Of a stretch of DNA of 64,000 nt, positions 25,667 to 34,519 are shown in pieces. Source of the stretch: a virus. A program made the position numbers and the translations under genes. Location: IMG/VR virus record IMGVR_UViG_3300033145_003233, positions 310,001 through 374,000 of that record; one strand, given 5' to 3'. The notes below the pieces were generated by a model. The model worked only from the letters and a program-made list of their open reading frames with translations. It did not search any database and had not been told where the DNA came from. The first letter of the stretch is position 1, and every line of letters starts with the position of its first letter.

Positions 25667-26469
25667 AATTCCAATTCTACAATTTTTTTCCTGAATTTCT
25701 CCTTCTCATTATCCTTACCAAAATAATGATCAAAATAATCCTTATGCTCTGGACAAAAGAAACGAGAGCCACCGCTCCAGTCTATGTCTAAAATATTAAT
25801 AGCTGCATTCATAGGTTTTTGATCTCCACCACCTTCATGAGATCCAAATCTAGTAGAATTATGCACACAGCATTCATACGTTAACTTAAGTACCTTTTCA
25901 TGATCCCTAGGGTGTAATAAATACAAGCCAGCAACCGCTTCTCTATCTGGTATTTTTTTACATCCATATTTCACCATAAGATGTGCCTGTGGCTCACTAC
26001 ACCATTCTTTAAGAGAATTAACATCCGTAACATCTATTTGAGACTTGGAATATTTAGACCTAGATTCTAAATCTTTTCCATGGTGGAACCACGTCTTGCT
26101 ACATTTGGTTTCAAAAAATTCTGCTGGATTTTTATACCACAGAACATCACCATCAAAATAAATCATATATTTATTTTCAACAGGTTTGGGAAAAGCCTTA
26201 TATAAAGAAGCTATCTTAAACAAAGAATATTTTCTTTTTCCCTTAGAATACTTCCAAACCACTTTGCTCAAATCCTCATTAATAAGATATATATTTTCCA
26301 ATTCTGGTAACATTCTTTTAATGCATTTTTTATCATCTTTATTATTTACTGCAAGATGAATATCTGACACCCCAACCCCAGCCTTAATCAAAGACTTAAT
26401 AGAATATTTAGTATAATTATTTAAGAAGAGCCTGCCAGAACCAGCTGTAACATAATAAAATTTACCCAT
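25663..26469 (-). CDS. GT-A glycosyltransferase (GT8-like)
   Basis: A 268-residue protein with YMIYFDGDVLWYKNP, where D-G-D is the metal-binding DxD motif of a GT-A fold, plus an N-terminal strand pattern YYVTAGSGRLF and a late DIDWSGGSRFF. It looks like GT8-type or related nucleotide-diphosphosugar transferases that act on soluble acceptors. There are no transmembrane segments. Donor and acceptor are unknown. Confidence 0.65.
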   Translation of the reverse strand: MGKFYYVTAGSGRLFLNNYTKYSIKSLIKAGVGVSDIHLAVNNKDDKKCIKRMLPELENIYLINEDLSKVVWKYSKGKRKYSLFKIASLYKAFPKPVENKYMIYFDGDVLWYKNPAEFFETKCSKTWFHHGKDLESRSKYSKSQIDVTDVNSLKEWCSEPQAHLMVKYGCKKIPDREAVAGLYLLHPRDHEKVLKLTYECCVHNSTRFGSHEGGGDQKPMNAAINILDIDWSGGSRFFCPEHKDYFDHYFGKDNEKEKFRKKIVELEL

Positions 26470-26477
26470 TATTTACC

Positions 26478-27365
26478 CTATATTTTAATAACTATTTTTT
26501 CAGAACCATGCTTACCCATAGTAGAAGGAGTCCATCCATCAGGAATACACAAGTCCTCTATAAAAGAAAATCTTTTCTTATCTTGGTTTCTTCTTATTTT
26601 TTCTATTTTACCTTGCGGCAATATTTTCAAATAATGCTTATTAGGTGGAGGGAAATATTTACCAAATCGCTCATGCCCTCTCACATAAGCACAATCAAAT
26701 ATCATCCCAGCATTAGCCATATAACAAACTGCTCTTTTATATCCATATTTCGAACATCTCTTACCGAACCATAACTCACCATTCATCTTTCCAACATATC
26801 TATCTTTGCCGTGTCCCCAGCTAATTGCCTTAGAAGGATATGCTCCAACCTTATTATAAACAGAAACTCTAGTAAATCCATTATCACAAGGGTTCTTGTC
26901 CATCATAATGGCATAATTAAATTTAGAATTTATATTCTTTAATTTACCATGCCTATCTTTCTTCCTCTTCCACATTAAATTAGTATTTATTTGAACTACA
27001 TTATCATTTGAATTAAAAATGTTAATTACATCATCTAATAAATCATCATTCCTATATAAAAATTGAAAATCATCTTGAATCAGATTAACTATATCATATT
27101 TACATTTTTTAGCATATTCTATCGTCCAGTTCATAGCTCTATATAATTCGTTTCTTGTTCTGTCCTCAAATCTTTTTACAGTTATATTTTTATTATTTGC
27201 TATATTATTAAGATACTCTTCATACCCGTCCTCTATAGAACAATTGTCACAAATAAGAACATCTATCCTATCAAGATCATGACATTCTAAAATAGATTCT
27301 ATACAATTCTTAAGATAATAAAATCTATTACACGTAAAAATAGCAAATAATATTTTTTTATTCAA
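26478..27365 (-). CDS. Glycosyltransferase family 2-like
   Basis: A 295-residue GT-A protein beginning MNKKILFAIFTCNRFYYL from a TTG start at 27365, right after the stop of the frameshifted FkbM gene. IDVLICDNCS is the nucleotide-binding strand; VNLIQDDFQFLY carries the acidic DD in place of DxD. The C-terminus is basic. A typical cytosolic GT2; sugar and acceptor unknown. Confidence 0.68.
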   Translation of the reverse strand: MNKKILFAIFTCNRFYYLKNCIESILECHDLDRIDVLICDNCSIEDGYEEYLNNIANNKNITVKRFEDRTRNELYRAMNWTIEYAKKCKYDIVNLIQDDFQFLYRNDDLLDDVINIFNSNDNVVQINTNLMWKRKKDRHGKLKNINSKFNYAIMMDKNPCDNGFTRVSVYNKVGAYPSKAISWGHGKDRYVGKMNGELWFGKRCSKYGYKRAVCYMANAGMIFDCAYVRGHERFGKYFPPPNKHYLKILPQGKIEKIRRNQDKKRFSFIEDLCIPDGWTPSTMGKHGSEKIVIKI

Positions 27366-28036
27366 TTATTCTTTTCCCCAATCTAAATCCTTATTTTTGA
27401 AAAGCACATCTCCATAATGACGAAAACTTCCATCAGCATTATAATAAGCAAAAATATTTACTACCTCAAAACAAGGGGCAACTAATTCTATTAATTCAGG
27501 CAAAAGAGCCATACCCTCGTACATCTCTTTTTCATTATATTCGCAATAAAGATATCTTGTATTTTTTAATGTCTCTTTAGCTCCATTTATCATGTCCCTT
27601 TCTGAACCTTCTACATCAGACCATATAAAATCTATAACTTCTAATCCGGATTCTTTATACCAAGTGTCTAATCTAATTGTTTTAACCTTTATAGGAGAAC
27701 TATTATATTTTCTCGGTTGTAAACAAGTTGGTTTTCTCAGAGATGAAGAATCCTTATGAGATACATCCAAATAAAAATCTGCTTCCCGTCCCTATCAGAT
27801 ACTGCCATATTATAAAAAGTGCAAGAAGAGAATAGCGGACCCATCCTTTTTCTTAAACGTTTAAAAAGACCATGATGAGGTTCAAATCCAAAAACATGAG
27901 CATCTGGAGAATATTTAAAAAAACTAGCAATTTCTTTGCCCTTATTTACTCCTATATCTAGTATGATTTTTGATCTGGCTATAATAGGAAAAATTATAAA
28001 CTTCGCCCTATCTACATCAATTTTTTTTTCGTTCAT
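27366..28036 (-). pseudogene. FkbM-family methyltransferase broken by a one-base frameshift
   Basis: Two partial frames join into one FkbM protein. The first (from ATG 28036) has motif I IILDIGVNKGKEIASFF and GFEPHH, and runs to VSDRDGK. The second carries on as ADFYLDVSHKDSS, then VIDFIWSDVEGSERDM and LYCEYNEKEMYEGM. The break is a one-base deficit in GGGAAG at about 27782-27787; the span of 671 bases is one short of a multiple of three. No standard slippery heptamer is in phase. It may be a real mutation or an assembly error. An intact gene would be about 223 residues. Confidence 0.75.
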
Positions 28037-28037
28037 T

Positions 28038-28724
28038 TTATAATCTACCCATATGGTTATAAAAATTAGTTTTATATTTCTTATTCAACTTTCTTAAGAA
28101 ACCTCTCCTCAACTCATATTGTTGTTCCAACGTCATTTTGAAATTGCCCATGTGCTTTCTTAGCCATTTTTCTTTGCTCTTAAAATTATCTCCAGTAGCT
28201 TCTCCTCTCATACTCCAGTATTCGAGATGTTCAGAAATAGTAGAACAAGCATGTATGGCTAATAAATCATCGGTATAAACAACTTTAAACCCTAAATTTT
28301 TAGAATCTTTAGTAAAAGGTTTATCTATTTTACCAAGATGATCTATTCTAAAACCTATTTTTTTAGCATTTTTAAGATTATAAACCTTAATCCCCTTACA
28401 CCTTTTATTGCTCCATGGCTCCCATAATCTCCAACCTCTTAACGATACTTTAGACGACAATCCAGAAACACAATTATACATAAATTTTAAAGCATATGGA
28501 TTAAGCATCATGTCATCATCTACTCTTAAAAAAAAATTAGATCCACAATCTTTTAATATTTTTTCATGAGCAGAAAGCCAGTCCATATTTTCATGGACTC
28601 TTAAATTAAAATTAATGCCCTTCTGTTCCTCCACTGATTTCATACAATAGGGAAAAGTAGATCTTCCATTAGTTATAATGAAGACATCTATTATTCCATT
28701 TAAATCTATCAAATGTCTATTCAC
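28038..28724 (-). CDS. GT-A glycosyltransferase
   Basis: A 228-residue protein beginning with a GT2-like nucleotide-binding strand (DVFIITNGRSTFPYC). FFLRVDDDMMLNP carries the triple-Asp metal site. The rest is basic. It overlaps the downstream end of the GT4 gene by eight bases. Donor unknown. Confidence 0.65.
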   Translation of the reverse strand: MNRHLIDLNGIIDVFIITNGRSTFPYCMKSVEEQKGINFNLRVHENMDWLSAHEKILKDCGSNFFLRVDDDMMLNPYALKFMYNCVSGLSSKVSLRGWRLWEPWSNKRCKGIKVYNLKNAKKIGFRIDHLGKIDKPFTKDSKNLGFKVVYTDDLLAIHACSTISEHLEYWSMRGEATGDNFKSKEKWLRKHMGNFKMTLEQQYELRRGFLRKLNKKYKTNFYNHMGRL

Positions 28725-29631
28725 CTTTTAAAAATTTAATCCAATACCCTATTTTTTTACTCCAACAATGATACTCAACTACATCTTTTCTAATATTCTT
28801 ACTCATAAAACTTCTAAAATCATTATCCTTCATTATCTCTATTTTCTCGGCTATATCTTTTACATTTCTCTCGACAAACAACCCGTTTATACTATGTTTT
28901 ATTAGTTCCATACATCCTGTTATCCTCGTAGAGATAATAGGTATTCCACAAGAAGCAGCCTCGAGAACACTCAGAGAAAATCCTTCAGATGAAGAAGCAC
29001 ATATATAAGCATCTAATGTATTGTAAAAATTAGGCATCTCCTCCAGAGGAATATAAGTGTTGGTTCCCCTCATCGCTAATTTTGTTTTAACTTGAGCTTT
29101 CTGAGCAGCAGGAATAATGAACTCCGATATCCCTTTCCTCCAGTCATGTGTCTTTGTCCCTGAATAACCTACAGTAAAATCACCAGTCATGGTATCATTG
29201 GAAGGCACAAACAACGTAGTGTCAACTCCATTAGGAGTATAGTAAAGTTTTTTTAATCCTGCCTCTTTAAATAAATCATATAAATATTTAGAAACAGCAC
29301 CAACTCTTAAGAAAGTATTCAAAAGATTCACCAATTCTGTGGATGGAGTAACTATATCTGTTGGGCTAGTTTTTTTGCCGTCCCATGAATGACAAGAGTG
29401 TATCCCTACTATAGTTTTTTCTTTAGGTAAAAAATTTATTCTATCATATGTTTTAAAACCCATAACATAAAACAAATCATATTTACTATATATTTTTCTT
29501 ATATTCTTTTCATTACCCTTAATGGGATGGATATCAAGATTAAGTTTGCTATCATAATTAAATTTTAACAAATTCTTGGCGATGGTGTCAAAAGCCCAGT
29601 TAGGCTTATCTGTGAGAATGAGAACTCTCAA
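28717..29631 (-). CDS. Glycosyltransferase family 4
   Basis: A 304-residue GT-B protein: MRVLILTDKPNWAF at the start, YTPNGVDTTLF in the hinge, TVGYSGTKTHDWRKG opening the donor domain, and EGFSLSVLEAASCGIPII as the retaining GT4 EX7E-type element. It is paralogous to the gene at 30131, and each follows a ParB-fold gene, suggesting a duplicated unit. Cytosolic, with no membrane anchor seen. Confidence 0.8.
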   Translation of the reverse strand: MRVLILTDKPNWAFDTIAKNLLKFNYDSKLNLDIHPIKGNEKNIRKIYSKYDLFYVMGFKTYDRINFLPKEKTIVGIHSCHSWDGKKTSPTDIVTPSTELVNLLNTFLRVGAVSKYLYDLFKEAGLKKLYYTPNGVDTTLFVPSNDTMTGDFTVGYSGTKTHDWRKGISEFIIPAAQKAQVKTKLAMRGTNTYIPLEEMPNFYNTLDAYICASSSEGFSLSVLEAASCGIPIISTRITGCMELIKHSINGLFVERNVKDIAEKIEIMKDNDFRSFMSKNIRKDVVEYHCWSKKIGYWIKFLKGE

Positions 29632-29639
29632 ATTTTCCC

Positions 29640-30131
29640 CTATAAATTATAAGTTTTCAACCTGTAATCTAAATTAGCTTTTCTTATCCTTTTAGATTCT
29701 TTTTCTGAAAAAAGCTTTTCATATATAAATAGATTAACTTCGGTTTCAAGAATATTTAAATGTAATAAAATAGATAATCTATGAGATCCATCTATCCTAC
29801 ACCCATCGTCTGTAATAATAATTGAAGAGCCATTGTCAAAAGACTTATAACCATATCTTCTTATATCTTCATATCGCTTTTTGTAGTAACTTATTTTAGA
29901 AATAACTGCATTCTCCGGTTTCTTACCCTTATAATAATTCCAATACTCACTTTGTTCAAAATTAGATACATGTCCATCAAACAGGTATAATAATTCTCTA
30001 TGACGACTGCACTCATAACAGAAATCTGAGATATTAGCTTTGACAAGATTAGGATGTTTCTTAGCAAATTTGAAAGCTTTTTTCTGCCATGGAGATGAGG
30101 GCAGTCCTATTACCGGAGTTTTTATATTCAT
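29640..30131 (-). CDS. ParB-fold-like protein
   Basis: A 163-residue protein related to the one at 31604. Both share a C-[YF]-ECSRH[RK]ELL..LFD element, a W-x-Y-[YF]-K segment, and GSSIIIT[DE]DG followed by [IV]DG[SG]HRLSIL.HLNI, the ParB/sulfiredoxin-fold signature. The paired cysteines in C-x-x-C could bind metal. It is tightly packed between two GT4 genes. Function unknown. Confidence 0.58.
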   Translation of the reverse strand: MNIKTPVIGLPSSPWQKKAFKFAKKHPNLVKANISDFCYECSRHRELLYLFDGHVSNFEQSEYWNYYKGKKPENAVISKISYYKKRYEDIRRYGYKSFDNGSSIIITDDGCRIDGSHRLSILLHLNILETEVNLFIYEKLFSEKESKRIRKANLDYRLKTYNL

Positions 30132-31006
30132 TAAATTGCAATCCTATTAAAAAAATCTATATATTTCTTATATATTATCGACCAATCCCATTCCATTACA
30201 CTATTTCTGGCAGCGGCACTCATATAATAATATCTATTTTCTGAGATATCCTTATTATCATTTATGCAACTAATAAAAGATTTTAAATTATCTTCACAGA
30301 GAAAACCACCCACACTATCATTAACTATTTCAGCCATATTGCCAACTCGAGTAGAAATAACGGGAACACCACACGACAATGCTTCTAATCCAGGGTTAGG
30401 AGTCCCCTCAGCGGAGCTAGTTATTAAAAAGAAATCTAACGAATGATAAAAATCTTTCATTTCTTCAACATTCAACAAATCGTTATATTTAGACTTTTTA
30501 TAGGTGGCTACCTCCTTAAAAATAACTCCTGACATTTTCTTTTTCAAAGGCTTCATAATAGAGTGATAATTTTTTACTGCTCTATCCACATTACCCACCC
30601 ATCCCATAACCAATTTTTTACTCCGAGATTTATTCTTAAAAGAAAAATGATCGGTATCCACACCGCTAGGAGTGTAGCACAACCCGTTTACCTTATCTTT
30701 AAATATATTGAAAAGGATAAGACTATTAACAGACACCGCATCGAAAACCTTCAAAACCTGTAAGGTTTTTTTCATATTATTGAGACATTTATGGCTTGTA
30801 ACAGTGGCTACCTTCTTATTGTCGCAAGGTCTTTTCTTATATAACGAGAAATGAGTATAATAAACTAAATCATATTTTTCAGGACAAAATTTATCATTTA
30901 AAGAAATAACATCTATATAATACTCTTTAATATATCTCTTCAATATATGCATAATATTATACAAGCACCATCCCTGCTTATCTGTGACACATAATAATTT
31001 CTTCAT
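30131..31006 (-). CDS. Glycosyltransferase family 4
   Basis: A 291-residue GT-B enzyme: KKLLCVTDKQGWCL, YTPSGVDTDHF, LVMGWVGNVDRAVKNYH and EGTPNPGLEALSCGVPVI with the conserved glutamates. It is paralogous to the gene at 28717. It shares a base with the ParB-fold gene downstream and with the methyltransferase upstream. Substrates unknown. Confidence 0.78.
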   Translation of the reverse strand: MKKLLCVTDKQGWCLYNIMHILKRYIKEYYIDVISLNDKFCPEKYDLVYYTHFSLYKKRPCDNKKVATVTSHKCLNNMKKTLQVLKVFDAVSVNSLILFNIFKDKVNGLCYTPSGVDTDHFSFKNKSRSKKLVMGWVGNVDRAVKNYHSIMKPLKKKMSGVIFKEVATYKKSKYNDLLNVEEMKDFYHSLDFFLITSSAEGTPNPGLEALSCGVPVISTRVGNMAEIVNDSVGGFLCEDNLKSFISCINDNKDISENRYYYMSAAARNSVMEWDWSIIYKKYIDFFNRIAI

Positions 31007-31548
31007 TAGTCGATATCTTTCCTAAATAACATAACAATATTACATTTAGATGGAGTTTTGCAGAACTTGCCGCAGAAAATAAGATTATCATATCTAAATA
31101 AATGCCTCAACTGCTCAATAGGAATATATTGTTTATGATGCTTATTACGCAAACATAACTTCTTATTCTCAGGAACAGTAATACAGATAATTCCATTAAT
31201 TTTAACAACCCTTCTTATCTCATCTACTGCTTTCAATATGTCTTTATCATCAAGATGTTCCAACGTCTCAGAACAAATAAAAACATCAGCATAGCAATCA
31301 TCACACGGAAGGTCACAAATACTAGAGATGGCGGCAGTGACACCCCTCTCAACAGCCGCTGAAACACATCCCTTCGATATATCATAACCAGTAACATCTA
31401 AATCAGCGGAACTTAAAATATGAGAACCGTATCCGTCTCCACAAGCACAATCTATTACCTTTGAACCAGCGTTCACCCCATATCTCAAAAGATGTTTAAG
31501 TATGTATTCATATCTTTTATTCCTGGGCTTAGCCATCCCGAACTCCAT
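31006..31548 (-). CDS. SAM-dependent methyltransferase
   Basis: A 180-residue class I methyltransferase: KVIDCACGDGYGSHIL as motif I, VTGYDIS as the acidic loop, ADVFICSETLEHL as motif IV and a short tail. The UbiE/Methyltransf_11-type fold is complete but small, with no extra domain. It probably methylates a sugar or a precursor. Confidence 0.7.
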   Translation of the reverse strand: MEFGMAKPRNKRYEYILKHLLRYGVNAGSKVIDCACGDGYGSHILSSADLDVTGYDISKGCVSAAVERGVTAAISSICDLPCDDCYADVFICSETLEHLDDKDILKAVDEIRRVVKINGIICITVPENKKLCLRNKHHKQYIPIEQLRHLFRYDNLIFCGKFCKTPSKCNIVMLFRKDID

Positions 31549-31603
31549 AATATCTAATAACGATACTCTTTATTATTTTGAATTTTTATTTTTTTACTTT
31601 TTT

Positions 31604-32140
31604 CTATCTTACTTTTTTCTCCAAATTTCTTCTATGTCTTTTATTCCTTCCTTCTATTCGTGAAGATTCTATATCAGAAAATAACCTTTTATACTTAAAA
31701 ACGCTCATATAAATTTCTAATATATTTAGATGCTTTAGAATAGATAACCTGTGCCCTCCATCTACAAGAATCCCGTCTTCTGTAATAATAATTGAAGATC
31801 CATGCTTATGCCTATGTCTGAAATTTTTCCCACTTTCAATTCTTTTTTTTATACCACAATATAATTTTATAAATTTTTCTATTTTTTCTGAAATGATATA
31901 GTTTCCCAATCCTCGTTCTTTAAAATATGTCCAATATTCAGTATCCTTAAAATATTTTTCTTTTTTATCGAATAATGACAACAATTCTTTATGACGACTA
32001 CACTCAAAGCAGAGATCAAGTATATTTAACTTAACGAAATTACGTTTTTCCCTTTTTCTAACAAACCTAATAACATCCGCATACCAAGGACGTATTTTTT
32101 CATATAAAATAGGAATAACAATATACCTTACATTAGCCAT
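31604..32140 (-). CDS. ParB-fold-like protein
   Basis: A 178-residue protein, paralogue of the one at 29640, with LCFECSRHKELLSLFD, GSSIIITEDGILVDGGHRLSIL and a strongly basic C-terminus. The fold assignment rests on the G-x-H-R-x-x-x-x-x-x-L pattern after a beta strand. It overlaps the DUF115-like gene upstream by eight bases. Function unknown. Confidence 0.58.
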   Translation of the reverse strand: MANVRYIVIPILYEKIRPWYADVIRFVRKREKRNFVKLNILDLCFECSRHKELLSLFDKKEKYFKDTEYWTYFKERGLGNYIISEKIEKFIKLYCGIKKRIESGKNFRHRHKHGSSIIITEDGILVDGGHRLSILKHLNILEIYMSVFKYKRLFSDIESSRIEGRNKRHRRNLEKKVR

Positions 32141-32873
32141 CCCAAACTCCTAGATAATTAGCTAACAAAGATTTCTTGTTATAAACATACATCCTAAGCT
32201 TAAAACGATTTTTCTTAACCTCTCTGATTAAATTAACAATATCTTTCGCGGTTTGGTGTTGAGAATTCATATCCTTATTTTTTTCTTTGACAGAATATCT
32301 GGTCTCATTATCATCTAGCCAAAAATATCTTGAATCATATAGATCGAAACCCACAAAGATTATCTTCTTATATCTCATCCAAACAGCAAAATGTAGAGCA
32401 TTAGTCAAAGTATTTTTACCATGATATATACCTCTTTCAAAAATACTCTTTTTTCTCCACAATCCCACACCAGGATTGTTGCCCCTTAACTTCTTATCTT
32501 TAACAACAATGTATTGACTTTTAAACTTTTCCCTATTATCTTTTAAAGAATAATCATAAGCATGAGGAGAATGTTCTGATAAATCATGAAGGATCAAACA
32601 ACTATCTTTATAACTACAATTCATTATGCTATAAAAATTATCTATGTTTTCTTCTCCATGTACCCTCTTTTTTATATTCGCTTGTTCTCTCACTAGGTAG
32701 TAAGTGGTAGGAATATCAGAGAAACAAAACCAATTAAATGAACAAGAATCATAACAGGACAACCTTTCAAATTCATGTTCTTTTAATTTATTTATAGACG
32801 ATCCGCATCCATAAATAATAATAGTTTTTGATTTTTTAAACTCTTTTAATTTATTTTCGTTTATTAAAGGCAT
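32133..32873 (-). CDS. DUF115/GT42-like protein
   Basis: A 246-residue protein. TIIIYGCGSSINKLKE near residue 17 is the G-x-G-x-S signature; FNWFCFSDIPTTYYLV and KNTLTNALHFAVWM with IIFVGFDLYDSRYFW follow the layout of sialyltransferase-like GT42 and DUF115 proteins, in which a donor-binding Rossmann region is followed by a hG-x-D turn. A role in transferring a CMP-activated acid is plausible (inference). It overlaps the GIY-YIG gene. Confidence 0.52.
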   Translation of the reverse strand: MPLINENKLKEFKKSKTIIIYGCGSSINKLKEHEFERLSCYDSCSFNWFCFSDIPTTYYLVREQANIKKRVHGEENIDNFYSIMNCSYKDSCLILHDLSEHSPHAYDYSLKDNREKFKSQYIVVKDKKLRGNNPGVGLWRKKSIFERGIYHGKNTLTNALHFAVWMRYKKIIFVGFDLYDSRYFWLDDNETRYSVKEKNKDMNSQHQTAKDIVNLIREVKKNRFKLRMYVYNKKSLLANYLGVWDG

Positions 32874-33660
32874 CTTTCATTCTCTGCACATATTTTAACC
32901 TACTTTTTCTCATTTTTTCTCTAGTTTTTTCTGAAGGCTTTCTACCCTTATTAGCCTCTGAAATTTTTCTCTTAACTGCTTCTGATCTTGGCCCCCTCTT
33001 AACTCCAGACAGCTTTTCACTCATTTTCTTTTTAGCTTCATCAGTATGCTTATGACCCTTGTGAAAACTAGTCCCTATTTTAGCTTTACTCATCTTTGTT
33101 CTAGATTCCTTACTAACTGAGTGCCCCATCAAAGATCTACTAATCTTCTTTTTTGTCATAGAGGAATGTTTTTTATTATGAGATTGTTTGTCTATATTAT
33201 ATCCAATTTGTCTATCATACGATCTAAAACTGTTTAAATAAAAATCTTCTCTCAATCTTAAAATATTTACATTTACCAGCTCTATGATGAAAAAAGAAAA
33301 ATTATTCTCTCCATACTTTAAAAAAGCATTTTGCAAATGAGGATTAGGATGGTTGTGATTTTTTAATAAAGATATATGACTTTTTTTTCTTTGCCCATAA
33401 TCAACGGTGCTGCCGATATATAGCTTAGAATTAATGATATTTTTTATCCCATAAACACATGATATTCTGCCATAAGGCTCATCAAAAACTCCAGTAATTA
33501 ATATATTTTCTATTTTTTCCAAAGAATATCTTCGATGCCCACCTGATGTGATCAAATCAGCTTTCAACCTACCAGTTTTATGCCACTCAGATATAGTGCG
33601 AGAACTTACTCCGAACATTTTAGCCAAATCACCTGATCTTATCATATCCCCTTTATTCAT
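32851..33660 (-). CDS. GIY-YIG endonuclease with MerR-like HTH and NUMOD3 repeats
   Basis: A 269-residue protein. Residues about 6-50 are a MerR/excisionase-type winged helix (SGDLAKMFGVSSRTISEWH, then GGHRRYS). Residues about 65-155 are a GIY-YIG nuclease (CVYGIKNIINSKLYIGST, then an R in GQRKKSH and E in REDFYLN). The rest is a chain of NUMOD3-like motifs (KKKISRSLMGH, KMSEKLSG, KISEANKG). It looks like a free-standing homing endonuclease whose usual DNA-binding part has an extra HTH in front. An AAGGAG lies about 38 bases upstream, too far to use; GGGG before the ATG at 33645 could make MIRSGDL the true start. Confidence 0.82.
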   Translation of the reverse strand: MNKGDMIRSGDLAKMFGVSSRTISEWHKTGRLKADLITSGGHRRYSLEKIENILITGVFDEPYGRISCVYGIKNIINSKLYIGSTVDYGQRKKSHISLLKNHNHPNPHLQNAFLKYGENNFSFFIIELVNVNILRLREDFYLNSFRSYDRQIGYNIDKQSHNKKHSSMTKKKISRSLMGHSVSKESRTKMSKAKIGTSFHKGHKHTDEAKKKMSEKLSGVKRGPRSEAVKRKISEANKGRKPSEKTREKMRKSRLKYVQRMKDAFNKRK

Positions 33661-33791
33661 AATATTTTCTTATATTTTACTTTTTTTTATTAACTCCTTG
33701 TTATTATTTAAATTTAAATTAATTCCTATTTCTCTAAAATTTAACTAATTTAATATAATATCATCACAGAAAAATAATATGATATGGACAT

Positions 33792-33836
33792 AAAAAAAAA
33801 CATATCATTATTGAAACTTTTCAATAATGATATGTT
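33792..33836 (-). terminator. Rho-independent terminator, minus strand
   Basis: A perfect inverted repeat: arms at 33799-33816 and 33819-33836 pair over 18 bases with a minimal loop. The A-run at 33792-33800 reads as a U-tract after the hairpin on the minus-strand transcript. It lies 38 bases past the stop of the gene at 33874. It ends the long transcript coming from the right, so the GIY-YIG gene and genes to its left need their own promoter in 33661-33791, an AT-rich stretch where I see no clear consensus. Confidence 0.85.
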
Positions 33837-33873
33837 AAAGCCAAACTCTTAAATATTTTAAACACTTATCCCA

Positions 33874-34518
33874 TTAATGTTCCCATCCTTTTATATGATG
33901 ATCTTGTCTTAATGTGTCAAAAACTTCCGGAAATAATTTAGCACATATCCCACCCATCTTCTCAAAATTATTCATTAAGACACGTTCTCTAGGATTGCCC
34001 CCATTATACTTTATAAAATCAGGAATAATAGATGATCGTATCAAAGCAGGATTGAAACCCGCGTGATAATTACATTTAGATAAACGATATCCTTCAAATG
34101 TTTCTTCTTTTTCATATCTTATCTTCTCTCCCGTAATTATATTCTTCTTCTTATCCTTTTTTTTATTCAATCTTATGTAACACACACCCCTATTATTATC
34201 CATATAGTTCTCTAGTGCACTGAATGGAATACGCTTAGTACAAGGAAAATCATTTTGTAGATTAAGAACGAAATCATAACCCATATTCATTCCTTCCATC
34301 CATGCCTTAGTAGAAGCTCTGAATATGCCCTCATTTGTTTTGTTTTTTATGATTCTATAGCCATGCTCTTCAAGGAAACCCACTGTTCCATCTTCTGAGC
34401 CATTGTCAACAAACAAAAAGTCCAATTCTTTTCCGTTATGTTTGTATAATGTATTAAGGGTATGCCGGGTTTTTTTAAGCCTATTCCATGTCAGAATGAC
34501 AATTAAAGTCCTATTCAC
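33874..34518 (-). CDS. Glycosyltransferase family 2-like
   Basis: About 214 residues from GTG 34518 (MNRTLIVILTWNRLKK), chosen because GGGG lies five bases upstream and the conserved GT2 strand starts at once; the frame is open back to 34593 inside neuB. FLFVDNGSEDGT binds the nucleotide, and DFVLNLQNDFPC replaces DxD. Two bases after the start lies the neuB stop. It is the last gene before the terminator. Confidence 0.7.
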   Translation of the reverse strand: MNRTLIVILTWNRLKKTRHTLNTLYKHNGKELDFLFVDNGSEDGTVGFLEEHGYRIIKNKTNEGIFRASTKAWMEGMNMGYDFVLNLQNDFPCTKRIPFSALENYMDNNRGVCYIRLNKKKDKKKNIITGEKIRYEKEETFEGYRLSKCNYHAGFNPALIRSSIIPDFIKYNGGNPRERVLMNNFEKMGGICAKLFPEVFDTLRQDHHIKGWEH

Positions 34519-34519
34519 A

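Noticed and set aside
27737-27790. Programmed -1 frameshift in the split FkbM gene
   Set aside because: No X-XXY-YYZ heptamer is in the right phase and no obvious downstream structure is visible; a simple base loss or assembly error is more likely.
32851-33660. IS607-type serine recombinase
   Set aside because: Only the MerR-like HTH resembles IS607 TnpA; the rest is GIY-YIG and NUMOD3, with no resolvase domain and no TnpB gene nearby.
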